NCBI GenBank assembly: GCA_031551525.1
Contig: JAVBNN010000004.1
Location: 1-64,000, forward strand
DNA: 64,000 nt
Reading direction: 5' to 3'
From: JAVBNN01 sp031551525
Lineage (GTDB): Bacteria; Bacillota; Negativicutes; Acidaminococcales; JAISLQ01
Position numbers and translations under genes: made by a program. The notes under the pieces were generated by a model. It worked only from the letters and a program-made list of their open reading frames with translations, had not been told where the DNA came from and searched no databases. Within the stretch, counting starts at the first letter, position 1; each line of letters begins with the position of its first letter. Shown one piece after another: positions 1 through 8,818 of the stretch.

Positions 1-73
1 CAAAATGCAAAAAGAGAAATATTCCCACTAATACGACTATAACAAAAACACCGCTGCCCAAAATCACTTCCAT
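1..73 (-). CDS. floA: Flotillin-like protein FloA, N-terminal fragment (cut by window edge)
   Basis: Only the first 24 codons are present; the gene runs off the left edge. The peptide begins MEVILGSGVFVIVVLVGIF and is one hydrophobic segment, as expected of the N-terminal membrane anchor of FloA-type flotillins. A good ribosome site (GAGGAG) lies about 11 bases before the ATG at 73. It sits 39 bp downstream of the NfeD-like gene; known Firmicutes pair NfeD (yqeZ) with a flotillin-like gene (yqfA/floA). The identification is mainly from this context plus the hydrophobic start; another small membrane protein cannot be excluded. Confidence 0.55.
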   Translation of the reverse strand, partial: MEVILGSGVFVIVVLVGIFLFLHF

Positions 74-112
74 GAATTATCACACTCCTCTTTGCTTTAT
101 AGCATCTATTTG

Positions 113-1402
113 TTATATAGGCTTTACAAATAATGTGCTGCCTTCAACTTTTACCACCGTTATCCTCGTTCCTGGCTGGACAAATTCGCCGGAAGCCAAA
201 ACATCCAGCTTTTCTCCAGCTATCTCCGCAGTGCCGCCTGGCCGCAGTTGGGTGAGTACTGTTCCTTCCTGCCCAAGGTATTTTTCATAGTCGGGGTTGC
301 TGCTAAAGCCTTCTTCTTTCGTTGATGCATTTTTTAGAACGAATTTATTCCAAAGTTTGCTCTTAGGCAACTTTCGCATAACCAAGAGAAAACATACCAA
401 GCCGATCAATATGCTCAGAGCCAGCCACATGATAGCTGAGGCATTTCCGCCCAAAACCAAGAAGAAACTTGCTACGATGGAACTTATGCCGGCTATGCCA
501 AAGATGCCGAAACCCGGCACAAAAATCTCTATAATGAGTAGCGCTATACCCACAAAAAACAATAACGGTTCTATCCATCCGCTCAGTCCAACGAGAAAAC
601 TACTGGCAAAAAACAGTGCGGCGGCTATCACTGCTATACCCGCGCCTATGCCTGTTCCAGCCATTTTTACTTCGGCGATTATCGCAAAAATTATTATCCC
701 CAACAGCAGCGCTTTTATCGCCGGTTTAGAGAGAATAACCGCCAGCCATTCGCGCCAGTTTTTGTTGGTCACGATCTGCTCGGCATCGGAGAGCCCCAGT
801 TGGGACAGCATTTCATCCCGATCTTTAGCGATAAAATCAGCATAGCCTGCTTCTTTAGCCTGATAGTCCGTCAGGGCCAGTATTTGACCCGGTTTGGCAA
901 TGTCTTTATAGCCAAGTGTCTTGTCGACCATAGCTTCCGCAGCCTTGGGATCACGCCCCGTACGGGTCGCGGTGGCGGCAAATTCAGCGCGCACGGCCGC
1001 GATAGTCTTTTCTGTGGTAGGTATGGGTTCCGCCGCACCAATACTGCCGCCTGGCGCTATTACAATCTTCTGGTGCGCCAGAGCGATCAGCGCTCCTGCC
1101 GACCAGGCACGATTTTTTATATAACATATGGTAGGTATCTTGCTCTCGATTATCCGGTCGCGCATAGTGGTCGCGGAAAAAACCAACCCGCCAAAAGTAT
1201 CCATCTGCAAGATAAACGCCCTGGCGTTTATCTTCTCCGCTTCGTCAAGGCCGCGCAGGACTAATACGGCCTGCCCCGGATCTATCTCGCCGCTCATCTC
1301 CACTATCACGACTTTGTTGGACGGCGGTGTAGCAGACACGTCAAAAGGGAAGCATCCCGCAACAAAAATGGCCAGGAAAAAAACTTTTACCATCTTTTTC
1401 AT
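113..1402 (-). CDS. NfeD-like membrane-bound serine protease (ClpP class)
   Basis: A 429-aa membrane protein. The N-terminus (MKKMVKVFFLAIFVAG then Cys17) is a signal sequence with a possible lipobox VAGC. Residues about 30-215 form a ClpP/crotonase-like domain with the family's Ser-Ala-Gly motif (WSAGALIALAH, Ser101 as likely nucleophile). Four to five hydrophobic segments follow, then a soluble C-terminal OB-fold (NfeD domain, about 365-429). The family works with flotillin/stomatin-like proteins in membrane quality control. ATG 1402 is chosen because GGAGGGGG lies just upstream; the reading frame stays open to 1474 without a signal peptide there. It is in the rpsU-yqeY-nfeD-floA run. Confidence 0.85.
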   Translation of the reverse strand: MKKMVKVFFLAIFVAGCFPFDVSATPPSNKVVIVEMSGEIDPGQAVLVLRGLDEAEKINARAFILQMDTFGGLVFSATTMRDRIIESKIPTICYIKNRAWSAGALIALAHQKIVIAPGGSIGAAEPIPTTEKTIAAVRAEFAATATRTGRDPKAAEAMVDKTLGYKDIAKPGQILALTDYQAKEAGYADFIAKDRDEMLSQLGLSDAEQIVTNKNWREWLAVILSKPAIKALLLGIIIFAIIAEVKMAGTGIGAGIAVIAAALFFASSFLVGLSGWIEPLLFFVGIALLIIEIFVPGFGIFGIAGISSIVASFFLVLGGNASAIMWLALSILIGLVCFLLVMRKLPKSKLWNKFVLKNASTKEEGFSSNPDYEKYLGQEGTVLTQLRPGGTAEIAGEKLDVLASGEFVQPGTRITVVKVEGSTLFVKPI

Positions 1403-1470
1403 ATTCTGACCCCCTCCAGTGTCATATGCAAGCAAAAGGGGAAAGGCATAAAACACCCTCCCCCGATACA

Positions 1471-1929
1471 TCAATTACTGATACTGAGCAACTCTTTTAC
1501 TAGCGCGCTGACTTCTTTCCCATCCGCACGACCTTTTGTCTTTGGCGTAACGACCGACATGACTTTACCCATGTCTTTCGGTCCAGCAGCGCCGGTTTCT
1601 TTTATAGCTTCCGTCACCAGTTCTCTTATTTCGGCGCCAGTTAAGGGCGCCGGTAAGTAATCAGCCAATATTTCTATTTCCTGTTGTGCCTGGTCAGCGA
1701 GATCTTTTCGCCCGGCTTTGCTGAATTCTTCAAAAGAGTCCCGGCGCATCTTGACTTCTTTAGCCAAAATGCCGAAAACTTCCTCCTCCGTCAATTCCCG
1801 ACGTTCGCTTATCTCTGCGTTCTTGATACTGGCTCGCACCATACGAATGACCGACAAGCGAAACTTGCCGCTTTCCCGTTCACGCATGGCATTTTTCATA
1901 TCTGCTTCCAGGCGTGCTTGCGTAGACAT
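1471..1929 (-). CDS. yqeY: GatB/YqeY domain-containing protein
   Basis: A 152-aa protein beginning MSTQARLEADMKNAMRERE. It is full length for the YqeY family, which matches the C-terminal tRNA-binding helical domain of GatB. Recognisable family segments are RLSVIRMVRASIKNAEI near residue 25-40 and the C-terminal GKVMSVVTPKTKGRADGK. The biochemical role is not established; a tRNA-related function is inferred from GatB. It starts 14 bp after the rpsU stop, so it is probably co-transcribed with S21, an order common in Firmicutes. Confidence 0.85.
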   Translation of the reverse strand: MSTQARLEADMKNAMRERESGKFRLSVIRMVRASIKNAEISERRELTEEEVFGILAKEVKMRRDSFEEFSKAGRKDLADQAQQEIEILADYLPAPLTGAEIRELVTEAIKETGAAGPKDMGKVMSVVTPKTKGRADGKEVSALVKELLSISN

Positions 1930-1943
1930 AACATCAACCCCGA

Positions 1944-2120
1944 TTATTTCGTTTTACGTTTTCTCGCCGCCTCGGATTTCTTCTTGCGCTTTACGCTAGG
2001 TTTTTCATAATGTTCGCGTTTGCGGACCTCAGAAAGTACCCCCGCCTTTTGGGTTGCGCGTTTAAAGCGACGAAGGGCGCTATCGAGTGTTTCGTTTTTA
2101 CCGACTTTTACTTCAGCCAT
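1944..2120 (-). CDS. rpsU: 30S ribosomal protein S21
   Basis: A 58-aa, very basic protein that reads MAEVKVGKNETLDSALRRFK and ends in Lys/Arg-rich sequence. The VGKNETLDSALRRFKR block is the S21 signature. S21 binds the platform of the small subunit near the 3' end of 16S rRNA and helps initiation. The Shine-Dalgarno sequence GGAGGGAGG precedes ATG 2120. It is the first gene of the run rpsU-yqeY-nfeD-floA and has its own promoter at 2184-2213. Confidence 0.95.
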   Translation of the reverse strand: MAEVKVGKNETLDSALRRFKRATQKAGVLSEVRKREHYEKPSVKRKKKSEAARKRKTK

Positions 2121-2183
2121 CTGCCATCCCTCCCTCCATATTCAACCTGCCAAGGGGAGTGTAATTGTTAGATACACTTTATG

Positions 2184-2213
2184 ATTATACCTCAAAAAAC
2201 CCCTCGCTGTCAA
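2184..2213 (-). promoter_or_regulatory. Sigma-A type promoter of rpsU
   Basis: On the minus strand there is a perfect TTGACA, 18 bases, then a perfect TATAAT. It sits only 3 bp beyond the hinT stop codon and gives a leader of roughly 55-60 bases before rpsU. A minimum transcription unit rpsU-yqeY-nfeD-floA is inferred. Confidence 0.8.
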
Positions 2214-2215
2214 TA

Positions 2216-2554
2216 TCAGCCGGGAGGCCAGGCCAGGCTCCGCCCGCCCAAAAGGTGAACATGCAAATGGTTCACAGTCTGTCCGCCATCCGCCCCCGTA
2301 TTGATGACCAGTCGAAAACCGGCTTCGTCTATACCGAGTTTTTTGGCTATTTCCGGCACTTTTTCTGCCATATGGCCAACGATCGCACCACCTGAATCCA
2401 AGAGACTGCCTGAGTGTTGTTTGGGCAAAAACAGGACATGGCAGGGGGCCGCCGGATTAACATCCTTTATTACCAATATGCGCTCATCTTCGTACACTTT
2501 TTCCGTCGGTATCTCACCTGCCGCTATACGACAGAAGATACAATCCTTATCCAT
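2216..2554 (-). CDS. HIT family nucleotide hydrolase (HinT-like)
   Basis: A 112-aa protein with the histidine-triad active site HLHVHLLGG near residues 96-104 and the N-terminal CIFCRIAAGEIP segment typical of HinT proteins. These enzymes hydrolyse purine nucleoside phosphoramidates such as adenylated lysine intermediates. ATG 2554 is preferred over GTG 2563 because the GTG lies inside the ribosome site AGGTGG. It is 77 bp downstream of mtaB on the same strand and immediately upstream of the rpsU promoter. Confidence 0.9.
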   Translation of the reverse strand: MDKDCIFCRIAAGEIPTEKVYEDERILVIKDVNPAAPCHVLFLPKQHSGSLLDSGGAIVGHMAEKVPEIAKKLGIDEAGFRLVINTGADGGQTVNHLHVHLLGGRSLAWPPG

Positions 2555-2631
2555 TTTTACCACCTGCTATAAATTATTTGACTCTGCTGAAAAACAATTT
2601 AATTATATCTATATTTTATTCGCTGGAATAA

Positions 2632-3942
2632 TTAAAAATTCCTGCTAGTTTTCGCACCTAACAAACCATCTTTATACAAAGAATCAATTCTTGCGTCCAC
2701 TATTTCACCTAAAAGGTTTTCTTCGGCTTTTAGAAAAACTTTCTGATAATTAGTTGTCAAGCCGCTCAACAGCCCAGTCGACCTATCTTTTTGCTCCAGC
2801 AGCACCTGGACATTTTCATTTATCAGGCCGGACAGGAAGTTTACCCGGCCTTTTTCAGCAACTTCAGCCAGCCGCGCCGCCCGTTCGTGTTTCACTGTTT
2901 CCGGGAGTTGTCCAGAGAAATGCTCCGCAGGAGTACCTTTTCTTACTGAAAACGGAAAAATATGCACTTTTGCAAAATCCAGCATCCTGACAAAATCGAG
3001 GGTTTTCTCAAACATTTCCTCGGTTTCGCCGGGAAAACCTACGATGACATCGGTCGTCAGAGCCAGCCCCGGCAACCGGCTACGCAGGCTGTCCGCAAGA
3101 GCGGCAAACTGCCCGGCGGTGTATGGCCGGTTCATGTTTTTTAATATGAAATCACAACCGGATTGAAGCGGTAAATGTAAATGCCGGCACAGGCGCTCGT
3201 CTGCCTCCATGAGAGCAAACAGTCTGTCATCCAGTTCGACAGACTCTATGGAACCCAAGCGTACCCGTTTTACCCCGGGCAAGGCCAGCACGCTTTTTAC
3301 CGCTTCGACAAGAGTTGCTCTACTCCCGGGCTCGCAGCCATACGCCCCCAGATGTATGCCAATCAGTACGATTTCCCGATACCCAAGCTCCACCAGTTGC
3401 GCAGCCTCCCGCCTGATACCGCCAGGCGAGCGTGAACGCAAAGGGCCCCGGGCATAGGGGATGATACAATATGTGCAAAACTGGTTGCAGCCTTCCTGTA
3501 TCTTCAAAAAAGCGCGGGTTCGGTCTTCCGCCTGGCCGCTTGGCAGTTCTTCGAACGGCATGTGGGTGGGTAAATCTTTAACCGCATCCACAGAGTTGCC
3601 CAAACGCGCCTCTTCCACCAGCCGCACTATCCCGGCCCGCTGATCGTTACCGATCACCAGGCGCACACCGGGTATGTTTTTTACTTCTTCAGCGGCGGTC
3701 TGCGGATAACATCCAGCCACCGCGACTAGTGCGCCGGGGTTGTTGCGCACTGCCCGCCTGATCAGTTGACGGGACTTTCTTTGGCCTTCGTTGGTGACCA
3801 CGCAAGTGTTTATAATATAAACGTCGGCCGCCTCTAAAAAATCCACCACCCGGTAACCGCTCCGCCGAAACAGTTCCGCCATAGCGGCTCCGTCCGCCTG
3901 GTTGACCTTGCAGCCCAGAGTATATATGGCAATGCTAGGCAT
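2632..3942 (-). CDS. mtaB: tRNA ms2t6A37 methylthiotransferase MtaB
   Basis: A 436-aa radical-SAM enzyme that adds a methylthio group to t6A at position 37 of ANN-decoding tRNAs. The MTTase domain starts MPSIAIYTLGCKVNQADGA with conserved Cys at about residues 11, 47 (NTCVV) and 81 (AGCYP) for the auxiliary cluster. The radical-SAM motif is CNQFCTYC near residue 155. A C-terminal TRAM domain follows from about residue 370. TLGCKVNQ is typical of MtaB rather than MiaB. The ATG at 3942 has GGGAGG upstream and overlaps the rsmE stop by 8 bp, which suggests coupling. The frame is open back to 4077 but that extension overlaps rsmE and looks non-homologous. Confidence 0.88.
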   Translation of the reverse strand: MPSIAIYTLGCKVNQADGAAMAELFRRSGYRVVDFLEAADVYIINTCVVTNEGQRKSRQLIRRAVRNNPGALVAVAGCYPQTAAEEVKNIPGVRLVIGNDQRAGIVRLVEEARLGNSVDAVKDLPTHMPFEELPSGQAEDRTRAFLKIQEGCNQFCTYCIIPYARGPLRSRSPGGIRREAAQLVELGYREIVLIGIHLGAYGCEPGSRATLVEAVKSVLALPGVKRVRLGSIESVELDDRLFALMEADERLCRHLHLPLQSGCDFILKNMNRPYTAGQFAALADSLRSRLPGLALTTDVIVGFPGETEEMFEKTLDFVRMLDFAKVHIFPFSVRKGTPAEHFSGQLPETVKHERAARLAEVAEKGRVNFLSGLINENVQVLLEQKDRSTGLLSGLTTNYQKVFLKAEENLLGEIVDARIDSLYKDGLLGAKTSRNF

Positions 3943-4678
3943 TTTTCCCTCCCAGATCGGACAATTCATACATGATGATCGCCAGTGTGGCGACTGCGGC
4001 AGTCTCGGTGCGCAGGATGCGCGGCCCCAGGCTGACCGTCGAAAAACCGGCCTGCCGAGCGGCATCCACCTCTTCATCTGAAAAACCGCCCTCCGGCCCG
4101 ATCAGTAAAAATAACGAGTCGACCGCCTTGGCATCATCTAATGCCGCACCCAGTGAATATTCCTGTTCGTCTTCGTAACACAGCAATTTTGCTCCGGCGG
4201 CAAAATCCGCTAGCGCCTCATTTAGCGTTTGCACAGGATGGACCACGGGAAGGATGCTTCTTTGGCACTGTTTGGCCGCTTCTTCGGCTATTTTCTGCCA
4301 GCGTTCCCGTTTGGCCGTTTTTTTGCCGTCTTCATACACCGTTACGCTGCGTGATAGTTCCAGCGGCACTATATCGGACACACCCAATTCCACGGCTTTT
4401 TGCACGACAAAATCCATTTTGTCGCCTTTCCCGAGGCCCTGCCCCAATATCAGGCGCAGCCGTGGCGGTTCCTCTGACGGTAAAAATTCCACGATTTTTA
4501 CCTGAACGTCGTTTCCCGCCAGAGCGGTTATCTCGGCTATAGCCGAAGCACCCCGCCCGTCGGAGACAATTATCCGTCCGCCTTTTTTCATGCGCAGAAC
4601 TCTTGCGATGTGCCTCGAGTCTTCTGTTTTAATATTGAGTTCAGCGCTCAAAGCCCCGGCGATAAAAAATCTATGCAT
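3935..4678 (-). CDS. rsmE: 16S rRNA m3U1498 methyltransferase RsmE
   Basis: A 247-aa SPOUT-class methyltransferase that methylates N3 of U1498 in 16S rRNA using S-adenosylmethionine. The N-terminal PUA-like part includes HIARVLRMKKGG. The C-terminal trefoil-knot motifs are LLIGPEGGFSDEE and LGPRILRTETA. ATG 4678 (MHRFFIAG) overlaps the prmA stop by 8 bp; the frame is open to 4726 but the extension lies inside prmA. The order dnaJ-prmA-rsmE-mtaB is common in Firmicutes. Confidence 0.92.
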   Translation of the reverse strand: MHRFFIAGALSAELNIKTEDSRHIARVLRMKKGGRIIVSDGRGASAIAEITALAGNDVQVKIVEFLPSEEPPRLRLILGQGLGKGDKMDFVVQKAVELGVSDIVPLELSRSVTVYEDGKKTAKRERWQKIAEEAAKQCQRSILPVVHPVQTLNEALADFAAGAKLLCYEDEQEYSLGAALDDAKAVDSLFLLIGPEGGFSDEEVDAARQAGFSTVSLGPRILRTETAAVATLAIIMYELSDLGGKNA

Positions 4679-5615
4679 AGCTTTCCGCCCGGCGCATAGA
4701 AACCAACGCCCAGTTCGCCCTTTCATCGATGCTTTCCACTGCCATCCCGGATGCTTGGGCCGCCGCGCGCACTTCGCCCAGCCTCTCGGCTATTATTCCG
4801 CCGTCGATGAACACGCCGCCCGGCGCCAGTTTGGCTGGTATATCCGGTAGCAGGTCGCAAATAACGCTGGCGATGATATTGGCTACGATCAGATCGGCCT
4901 GTCCTTCCACCGCCGACAGAAGGTCGCCCTCCCGCACGGTTATCAGGTCGTCAAGGCCGTTCAAGGCCACATTTTCTCCGGCGACCTTGACCGCTACGCC
5001 GTCAAGGTCTATGGCCAGCACTTTACCTGCGCCCAGCTGGGCCGCCGCGATGGCCAGTATGCCGGAACCCGTGCCCACATCGAATACCGTTTGACCTGAT
5101 TTTACAGTTTCCTCCAACTTTTCCAAGCACAGGCAGGTAGTATGATGTGTGCCGGTACCAAAAGCCATCCCCGGATCAAGTTCCAGTACCAGGTCGCCCT
5201 CTTGTTCTTCATATTTTTCCCAGGTGGGTTTTACCACTATACTGCGGCCCACCCGCACCGGATGAAAATATTGCTTCCAGGCGCTGTTCCAGTCTGCTTC
5301 GTCCATATCGCGAAAAATCATACTGCTTATGATACTGCCCGGGCTACGGCTTTCCACCTGTGCCAATTCCTGCTCGATACTGGACAAAACCCTGTCCAGT
5401 CTTTCATCTCTTGGTAGATAAGCCTTGAGAACAGCCCAACCTTTGTCTTCTTCCTCGGTCAGGTCCGTACAATCCCATATGCCCGCGCGCAAATAAGCGT
5501 TCAACACGCGCGGGTCTTCGATGACTACCCCGCCGCTGCCCGCCGACTGAAAAATATCAGCCACCGTTTCGGTGGCTGCGTGTTTTACCTGCAACAATAT
5601 TTCTATCCAAAGCAT
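4671..5615 (-). CDS. prmA: Ribosomal protein L11 methyltransferase PrmA
   Basis: A 314-aa class I methyltransferase that trimethylates L11. The SAM-binding motif I is VFDVGTGSGILAIAAAQLG around residue 178, followed by the acidic loop VLAIDLD and the motif IVANIIASVI. The PrmA-specific GMAFGTGTHHTT segment is just before motif I. ATG 5615 is chosen because GGAG lies 7 bases upstream; an in-frame TTG at 5627 would overlap that site. It is 19 bp downstream of dnaJ and overlaps rsmE by 8 bp. Confidence 0.92.
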   Translation of the reverse strand: MLWIEILLQVKHAATETVADIFQSAGSGGVVIEDPRVLNAYLRAGIWDCTDLTEEEDKGWAVLKAYLPRDERLDRVLSSIEQELAQVESRSPGSIISSMIFRDMDEADWNSAWKQYFHPVRVGRSIVVKPTWEKYEEQEGDLVLELDPGMAFGTGTHHTTCLCLEKLEETVKSGQTVFDVGTGSGILAIAAAQLGAGKVLAIDLDGVAVKVAGENVALNGLDDLITVREGDLLSAVEGQADLIVANIIASVICDLLPDIPAKLAPGGVFIDGGIIAERLGEVRAAAQASGMAVESIDERANWALVSMRRAESYA

Positions 5616-5634
5616 ATTATTCTCCAAATTTCAT

Positions 5635-6795
5635 TTAACTACCAAAAAGATTCTTCAATATTTTTGAAAATCCTTTTTCTTCCGGGTTTATATTTTCCCC
5701 AGTAGCGTCGGCAAATACTTTCAAGAGGTCTTTTTGCTTGTCGGTCAAACTTTTCGGCACCACTACCTTGACTTTGACCAGTTGGTCGCCGCGCTGGCCA
5801 CCTGCCGCGCCCTGCAGGCGCGGTATGCCTTTTCCCTTCAGCCGAAAAGTGGTGCCAGGCTGGGTACCTTCGGGTATTTTGAAAGTCGTCCGCCCGTCCA
5901 GGGTGGGCACTTCTATGTCTGCTCCCAGTGTAGCCTGGATAATGCTTATCGGCACTTCACAAAACACCGTCTGTCCCTCACGGGCAAACAGTTTATGTGG
6001 TTTTATGGTCAAGTAAACATACAAATCACCACTCGGCGCTCCGCGCATTCCCGCGTCGCCCGAACCGCTCACCCGGAGGCGGGTGCCGTCATCCACACCA
6101 GCCGGCACGCGCACGGTAACACTGGCTGTTTTGCGTGTTTTTCCGCTGCCACCACAAGGCTTGCAGGGTTCTTTTATTATTTTACCTTCACCGCGGCACT
6201 TCGGGCAGGGACGAACGTTCACCATCCGGCCAAACATCGTGTTTTGCGTCACCTTCACTTGTCCGCTGCCGCCGCACTCCGTGCAGGTCTCAGCCTGAGA
6301 TCCTTCGGCCGCACCGCTGCCGTTGCAAGTATCGCAGGTTTCGTTGCGTTTTATCTTTACTTCTTTTTCCACGCCGAAAGCCGCTTCTTCAAAGCTTATC
6401 TCCATATCGAGGCGCAGATCCGCCCCCCGCTCCGGACCGGCGGAACGGCGTGTGCCGCCAGCTCCGCCGCGCGCACCGCCAAAAAACATATCGAATATAT
6501 CTTCAACGCCCCCGCCGCCGCCAAACCCGCCAAAGTTGCTGAAGTCAAATCCACCGGCTCCACCAGCGCCTTCAAAGGCGCTGTGGCCAAACTGGTCGTA
6601 TTTTTGGCGTTTCTCCGCGTCCGACAGTATTGCGTAAGCTTCGGCCGCTTCCTTGAATTTTGCTTCGGCGTCCGGGTTGTCTTTGTTCACGTCGGGATGA
6701 TACTTACGAGCCAGTTTCCGGTAGGCTTTTTTCAGATCATCCTCAGTCGCGGCGCGGGGCACGCCAAGTACTTCATAGTAGTCTTTCTTACTCAC
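5635..6795 (-). CDS. dnaJ: Chaperone protein DnaJ
   Basis: A 386-aa type I J-protein, the co-chaperone that stimulates the DnaK ATPase. The J domain carries His33-Pro34-Asp35. A Gly/Phe-rich linker spans about 70-125. Four CxxCxGxG zinc repeats follow at about 154-212, then the substrate-binding beta domains. The start is GTG 6795, with GGGGCGG about 8 bases upstream. It is 18 bp after dnaK and belongs to the HrcA-controlled heat-shock operon. Confidence 0.97.
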   Translation of the reverse strand: MSKKDYYEVLGVPRAATEDDLKKAYRKLARKYHPDVNKDNPDAEAKFKEAAEAYAILSDAEKRQKYDQFGHSAFEGAGGAGGFDFSNFGGFGGGGGVEDIFDMFFGGARGGAGGTRRSAGPERGADLRLDMEISFEEAAFGVEKEVKIKRNETCDTCNGSGAAEGSQAETCTECGGSGQVKVTQNTMFGRMVNVRPCPKCRGEGKIIKEPCKPCGGSGKTRKTASVTVRVPAGVDDGTRLRVSGSGDAGMRGAPSGDLYVYLTIKPHKLFAREGQTVFCEVPISIIQATLGADIEVPTLDGRTTFKIPEGTQPGTTFRLKGKGIPRLQGAAGGQRGDQLVKVKVVVPKSLTDKQKDLLKVFADATGENINPEEKGFSKILKNLFGS

Positions 6796-6813
6796 CTATT
6801 GCACCGCCCCATT

Positions 6814-8640
6814 TTATTTCTTATCATCGTCGACTACTTCGGCGTCCACTATGTTGTCGTCCTCTTTAGCCGCACTGCCGTCAGTTTCTCCTGCTCCCTG
6901 CTGTGCTTCCGTCTGTTTGTAGAGGGCGGCGGACAGTTCATAAAGCGGTTTGGTCAAGGCTTCGGTGTCGGCCTTGATTTTTTCCAGGTCGTCGCCTTTG
7001 AGCGTTTCTTTGAGGGTTTCCGTGGCGGCTGTTACTTTGCCGATCAAATCGTCCTCGCCCTTTCCTTCCATATCCTTTACGGCTTTTTCCGCCTGGTAGA
7101 CGAGAGAGTCGGCCTGGTTGCGCGTTTCTACCATTTCTTTGCGTTTTTGGTCTTCGGCAGAGTGCGCCTCGGCATCTTTGACCATACGGTCTATTTCATC
7201 TTTATTCAGACCACCGGAAGAAGTGATGGTGATTTTTTGTTCTTTACCTGTACCAAGGTCTTTAGCTTTTACATTGACAATGCCGTTAGCATCGATATCG
7301 AACTCAACTTCGATCTTTGGCACGCCGCGCGGCGCTGGAGGTATGCCGGACAATTCAAAACGGCCAAGTGTTTTATTGTCCGCGGCAAATTCGCGTTCAC
7401 CCTGTAACACGTGGATATCGACCGATGGCTGGCTGTCTGATGCTGTGGAATACACTTGTTTATGCGAAGTCGGGATGGTTGTGTTGCGGTCTATCATCTT
7501 GCTGAACACGCCGCCCAATACTTCGATGCCGAGAGACAGAGGGGTAACATCAAGGAGGAGTACATCCTTCACTTCACCGGCCAGCACGCCAGCCTGTATA
7601 GCGGCGCCGAGAGCCACGCATTCGTCCGGGTTTACACCACGGTGCGGTTCCTTGCCAATAAAACTCTTGATGGCTTCCTGTACTGCCGGGATTCTGGTCG
7701 ACCCACCCACCAGTATCACCCGGTTGATATCGGCCGGTTTGAAGCCAGCGTCCGACATAGCCTGCTTGAGCGGCCCCATGGTCTTTTCTCCCAGATCGGC
7801 GGTCATTTCATCAAATTTGGCCCTCGACAGATTCATGTCGAGATGCTTGGGCCCGCTGGCGTCTGCCGTAACAAACGGCAGATTGATATTGGTTGTCAAA
7901 ACACCGGACAGTTCTATCTTGGCTTTTTCGGCTGCTTCACGCAGGCGTTGCATGGCCATTTTATCATTGCTCAGGTCGATACCACTGTCTTTTTTAAACT
8001 CAGCGGTCATCCAGTTCATGATGCGTTCGTCAAAATCATCGCCACCCAAACGGTTGTTGCCACTGGTCGCCTTGACTTCGAATACGCCGTCGCCCAATTC
8101 CAGGATAGATACATCGAAAGTACCGCCACCCAAGTCAAAGACCAGGATGGTATGGTCGTCCGTCTTGTCTATGCCGTAGGCCAGCGCAGCAGCGGTCGGC
8201 TCGTTGATGATCCTGAGAACGTCGAGGCCAGCGATGCGCCCTGCGTCCTTGGTAGCCTGCCTCTGGCTGTCGCTGAAATAAGCAGGTGTCGTGATGACCG
8301 CCTGAGTGACTTTCTCGCCCAGATACTTTTCCGCATCCTCTTTTAGTTTACCGAGGATCATCGCAGAAATCTCCTGCGGAGTGTATTCTTTATCGTCTAT
8401 CTTCACCTTATAATCTGTGCCCATGTGCCGCTTGATAGAACTTATAGTACGCTCGGGATTGGACACAGCCTGGCGTTTGGCCAGTTGTCCGACCAGACGC
8501 TCGCCGTTTTTGGAAAAACCTACCACAGAAGGAGTCAGACGACTGCCCTCGGGATTTGGTATGACGGTGGGTTCACCGCCTTCAATAACAGATACTACGG
8601 AGTTTGTGGTGCCCAGGTCGATGCCTATTACTTTTGCCAT
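6814..8640 (-). CDS. dnaK: Chaperone protein DnaK (Hsp70)
   Basis: A 608-aa Hsp70 beginning MAKVIGIDLGTTNSVVSV. It carries the phosphate-binding motifs LVFDLGGGTFDVSILEL and VILVGGSTRIPAVQ, the substrate-binding domain from about residue 360 with the linker DVLLLDVTPLSLGIE, and a charged C-terminal lid ending EVVDDDKK. The short actin domain without the Gram-negative insertion fits Firmicutes. The start is ATG 8640 with AGGAGG upstream. The 178-bp gap from grpE is filled mostly by a long imperfect palindrome. Confidence 0.98.
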   Translation of the reverse strand: MAKVIGIDLGTTNSVVSVIEGGEPTVIPNPEGSRLTPSVVGFSKNGERLVGQLAKRQAVSNPERTISSIKRHMGTDYKVKIDDKEYTPQEISAMILGKLKEDAEKYLGEKVTQAVITTPAYFSDSQRQATKDAGRIAGLDVLRIINEPTAAALAYGIDKTDDHTILVFDLGGGTFDVSILELGDGVFEVKATSGNNRLGGDDFDERIMNWMTAEFKKDSGIDLSNDKMAMQRLREAAEKAKIELSGVLTTNINLPFVTADASGPKHLDMNLSRAKFDEMTADLGEKTMGPLKQAMSDAGFKPADINRVILVGGSTRIPAVQEAIKSFIGKEPHRGVNPDECVALGAAIQAGVLAGEVKDVLLLDVTPLSLGIEVLGGVFSKMIDRNTTIPTSHKQVYSTASDSQPSVDIHVLQGEREFAADNKTLGRFELSGIPPAPRGVPKIEVEFDIDANGIVNVKAKDLGTGKEQKITITSSGGLNKDEIDRMVKDAEAHSAEDQKRKEMVETRNQADSLVYQAEKAVKDMEGKGEDDLIGKVTAATETLKETLKGDDLEKIKADTEALTKPLYELSAALYKQTEAQQGAGETDGSAAKEDDNIVDAEVVDDDKK

Positions 8641-8695
8641 TATTTCATTCCTCCTAGAAACATTTAATAGTTAGTGTTGATTTATCACCCGTATA

Positions 8696-8818
8696 CAGAT
8701 GGGCAAGAAGGTAGCAGAGGCCGTGGCGCGCGGAGTATTTTAGCGGAGGCGTACTATGCGTACGTCGAGCGTAAAATACGACAAGCAACTCGGTATATGC
8801 TGCCTTATCGCCAATCTG
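8696..8818. repeat. 123-bp imperfect palindrome between grpE and dnaK
   Basis: Two arms of 53 bp, 8702-8754 and 8760-8812, are imperfect inverted copies (34 of 53 positions match by hand) around a 5-base centre, TATGC. Perfectly paired blocks include GTATTTTA / TAAAATAC and CGTAC / GTACG at the tip. Outside them CAGAT at 8696-8700 pairs with ATCTG at 8814-8818, so the element ends directly at the grpE stop codon. In RNA it would form one long hairpin with interior bulges. It may be an intercistronic processing or attenuation structure, or a dispersed MITE-like repeat; a single window cannot tell these apart. Confidence 0.7.

Noticed and set aside
2632..4077. Longer MtaB starting at 4077
   Set aside because: The extra 45 residues overlap rsmE and precede the conserved N-terminal motif; ATG 3942 has its own ribosome site.
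5734..7407. Long plus-strand open frame opposite dnaJ/dnaK (557 codons)
   Set aside because: It is antisense to two intact, highly conserved genes, and its composition is that of the complementary strand.
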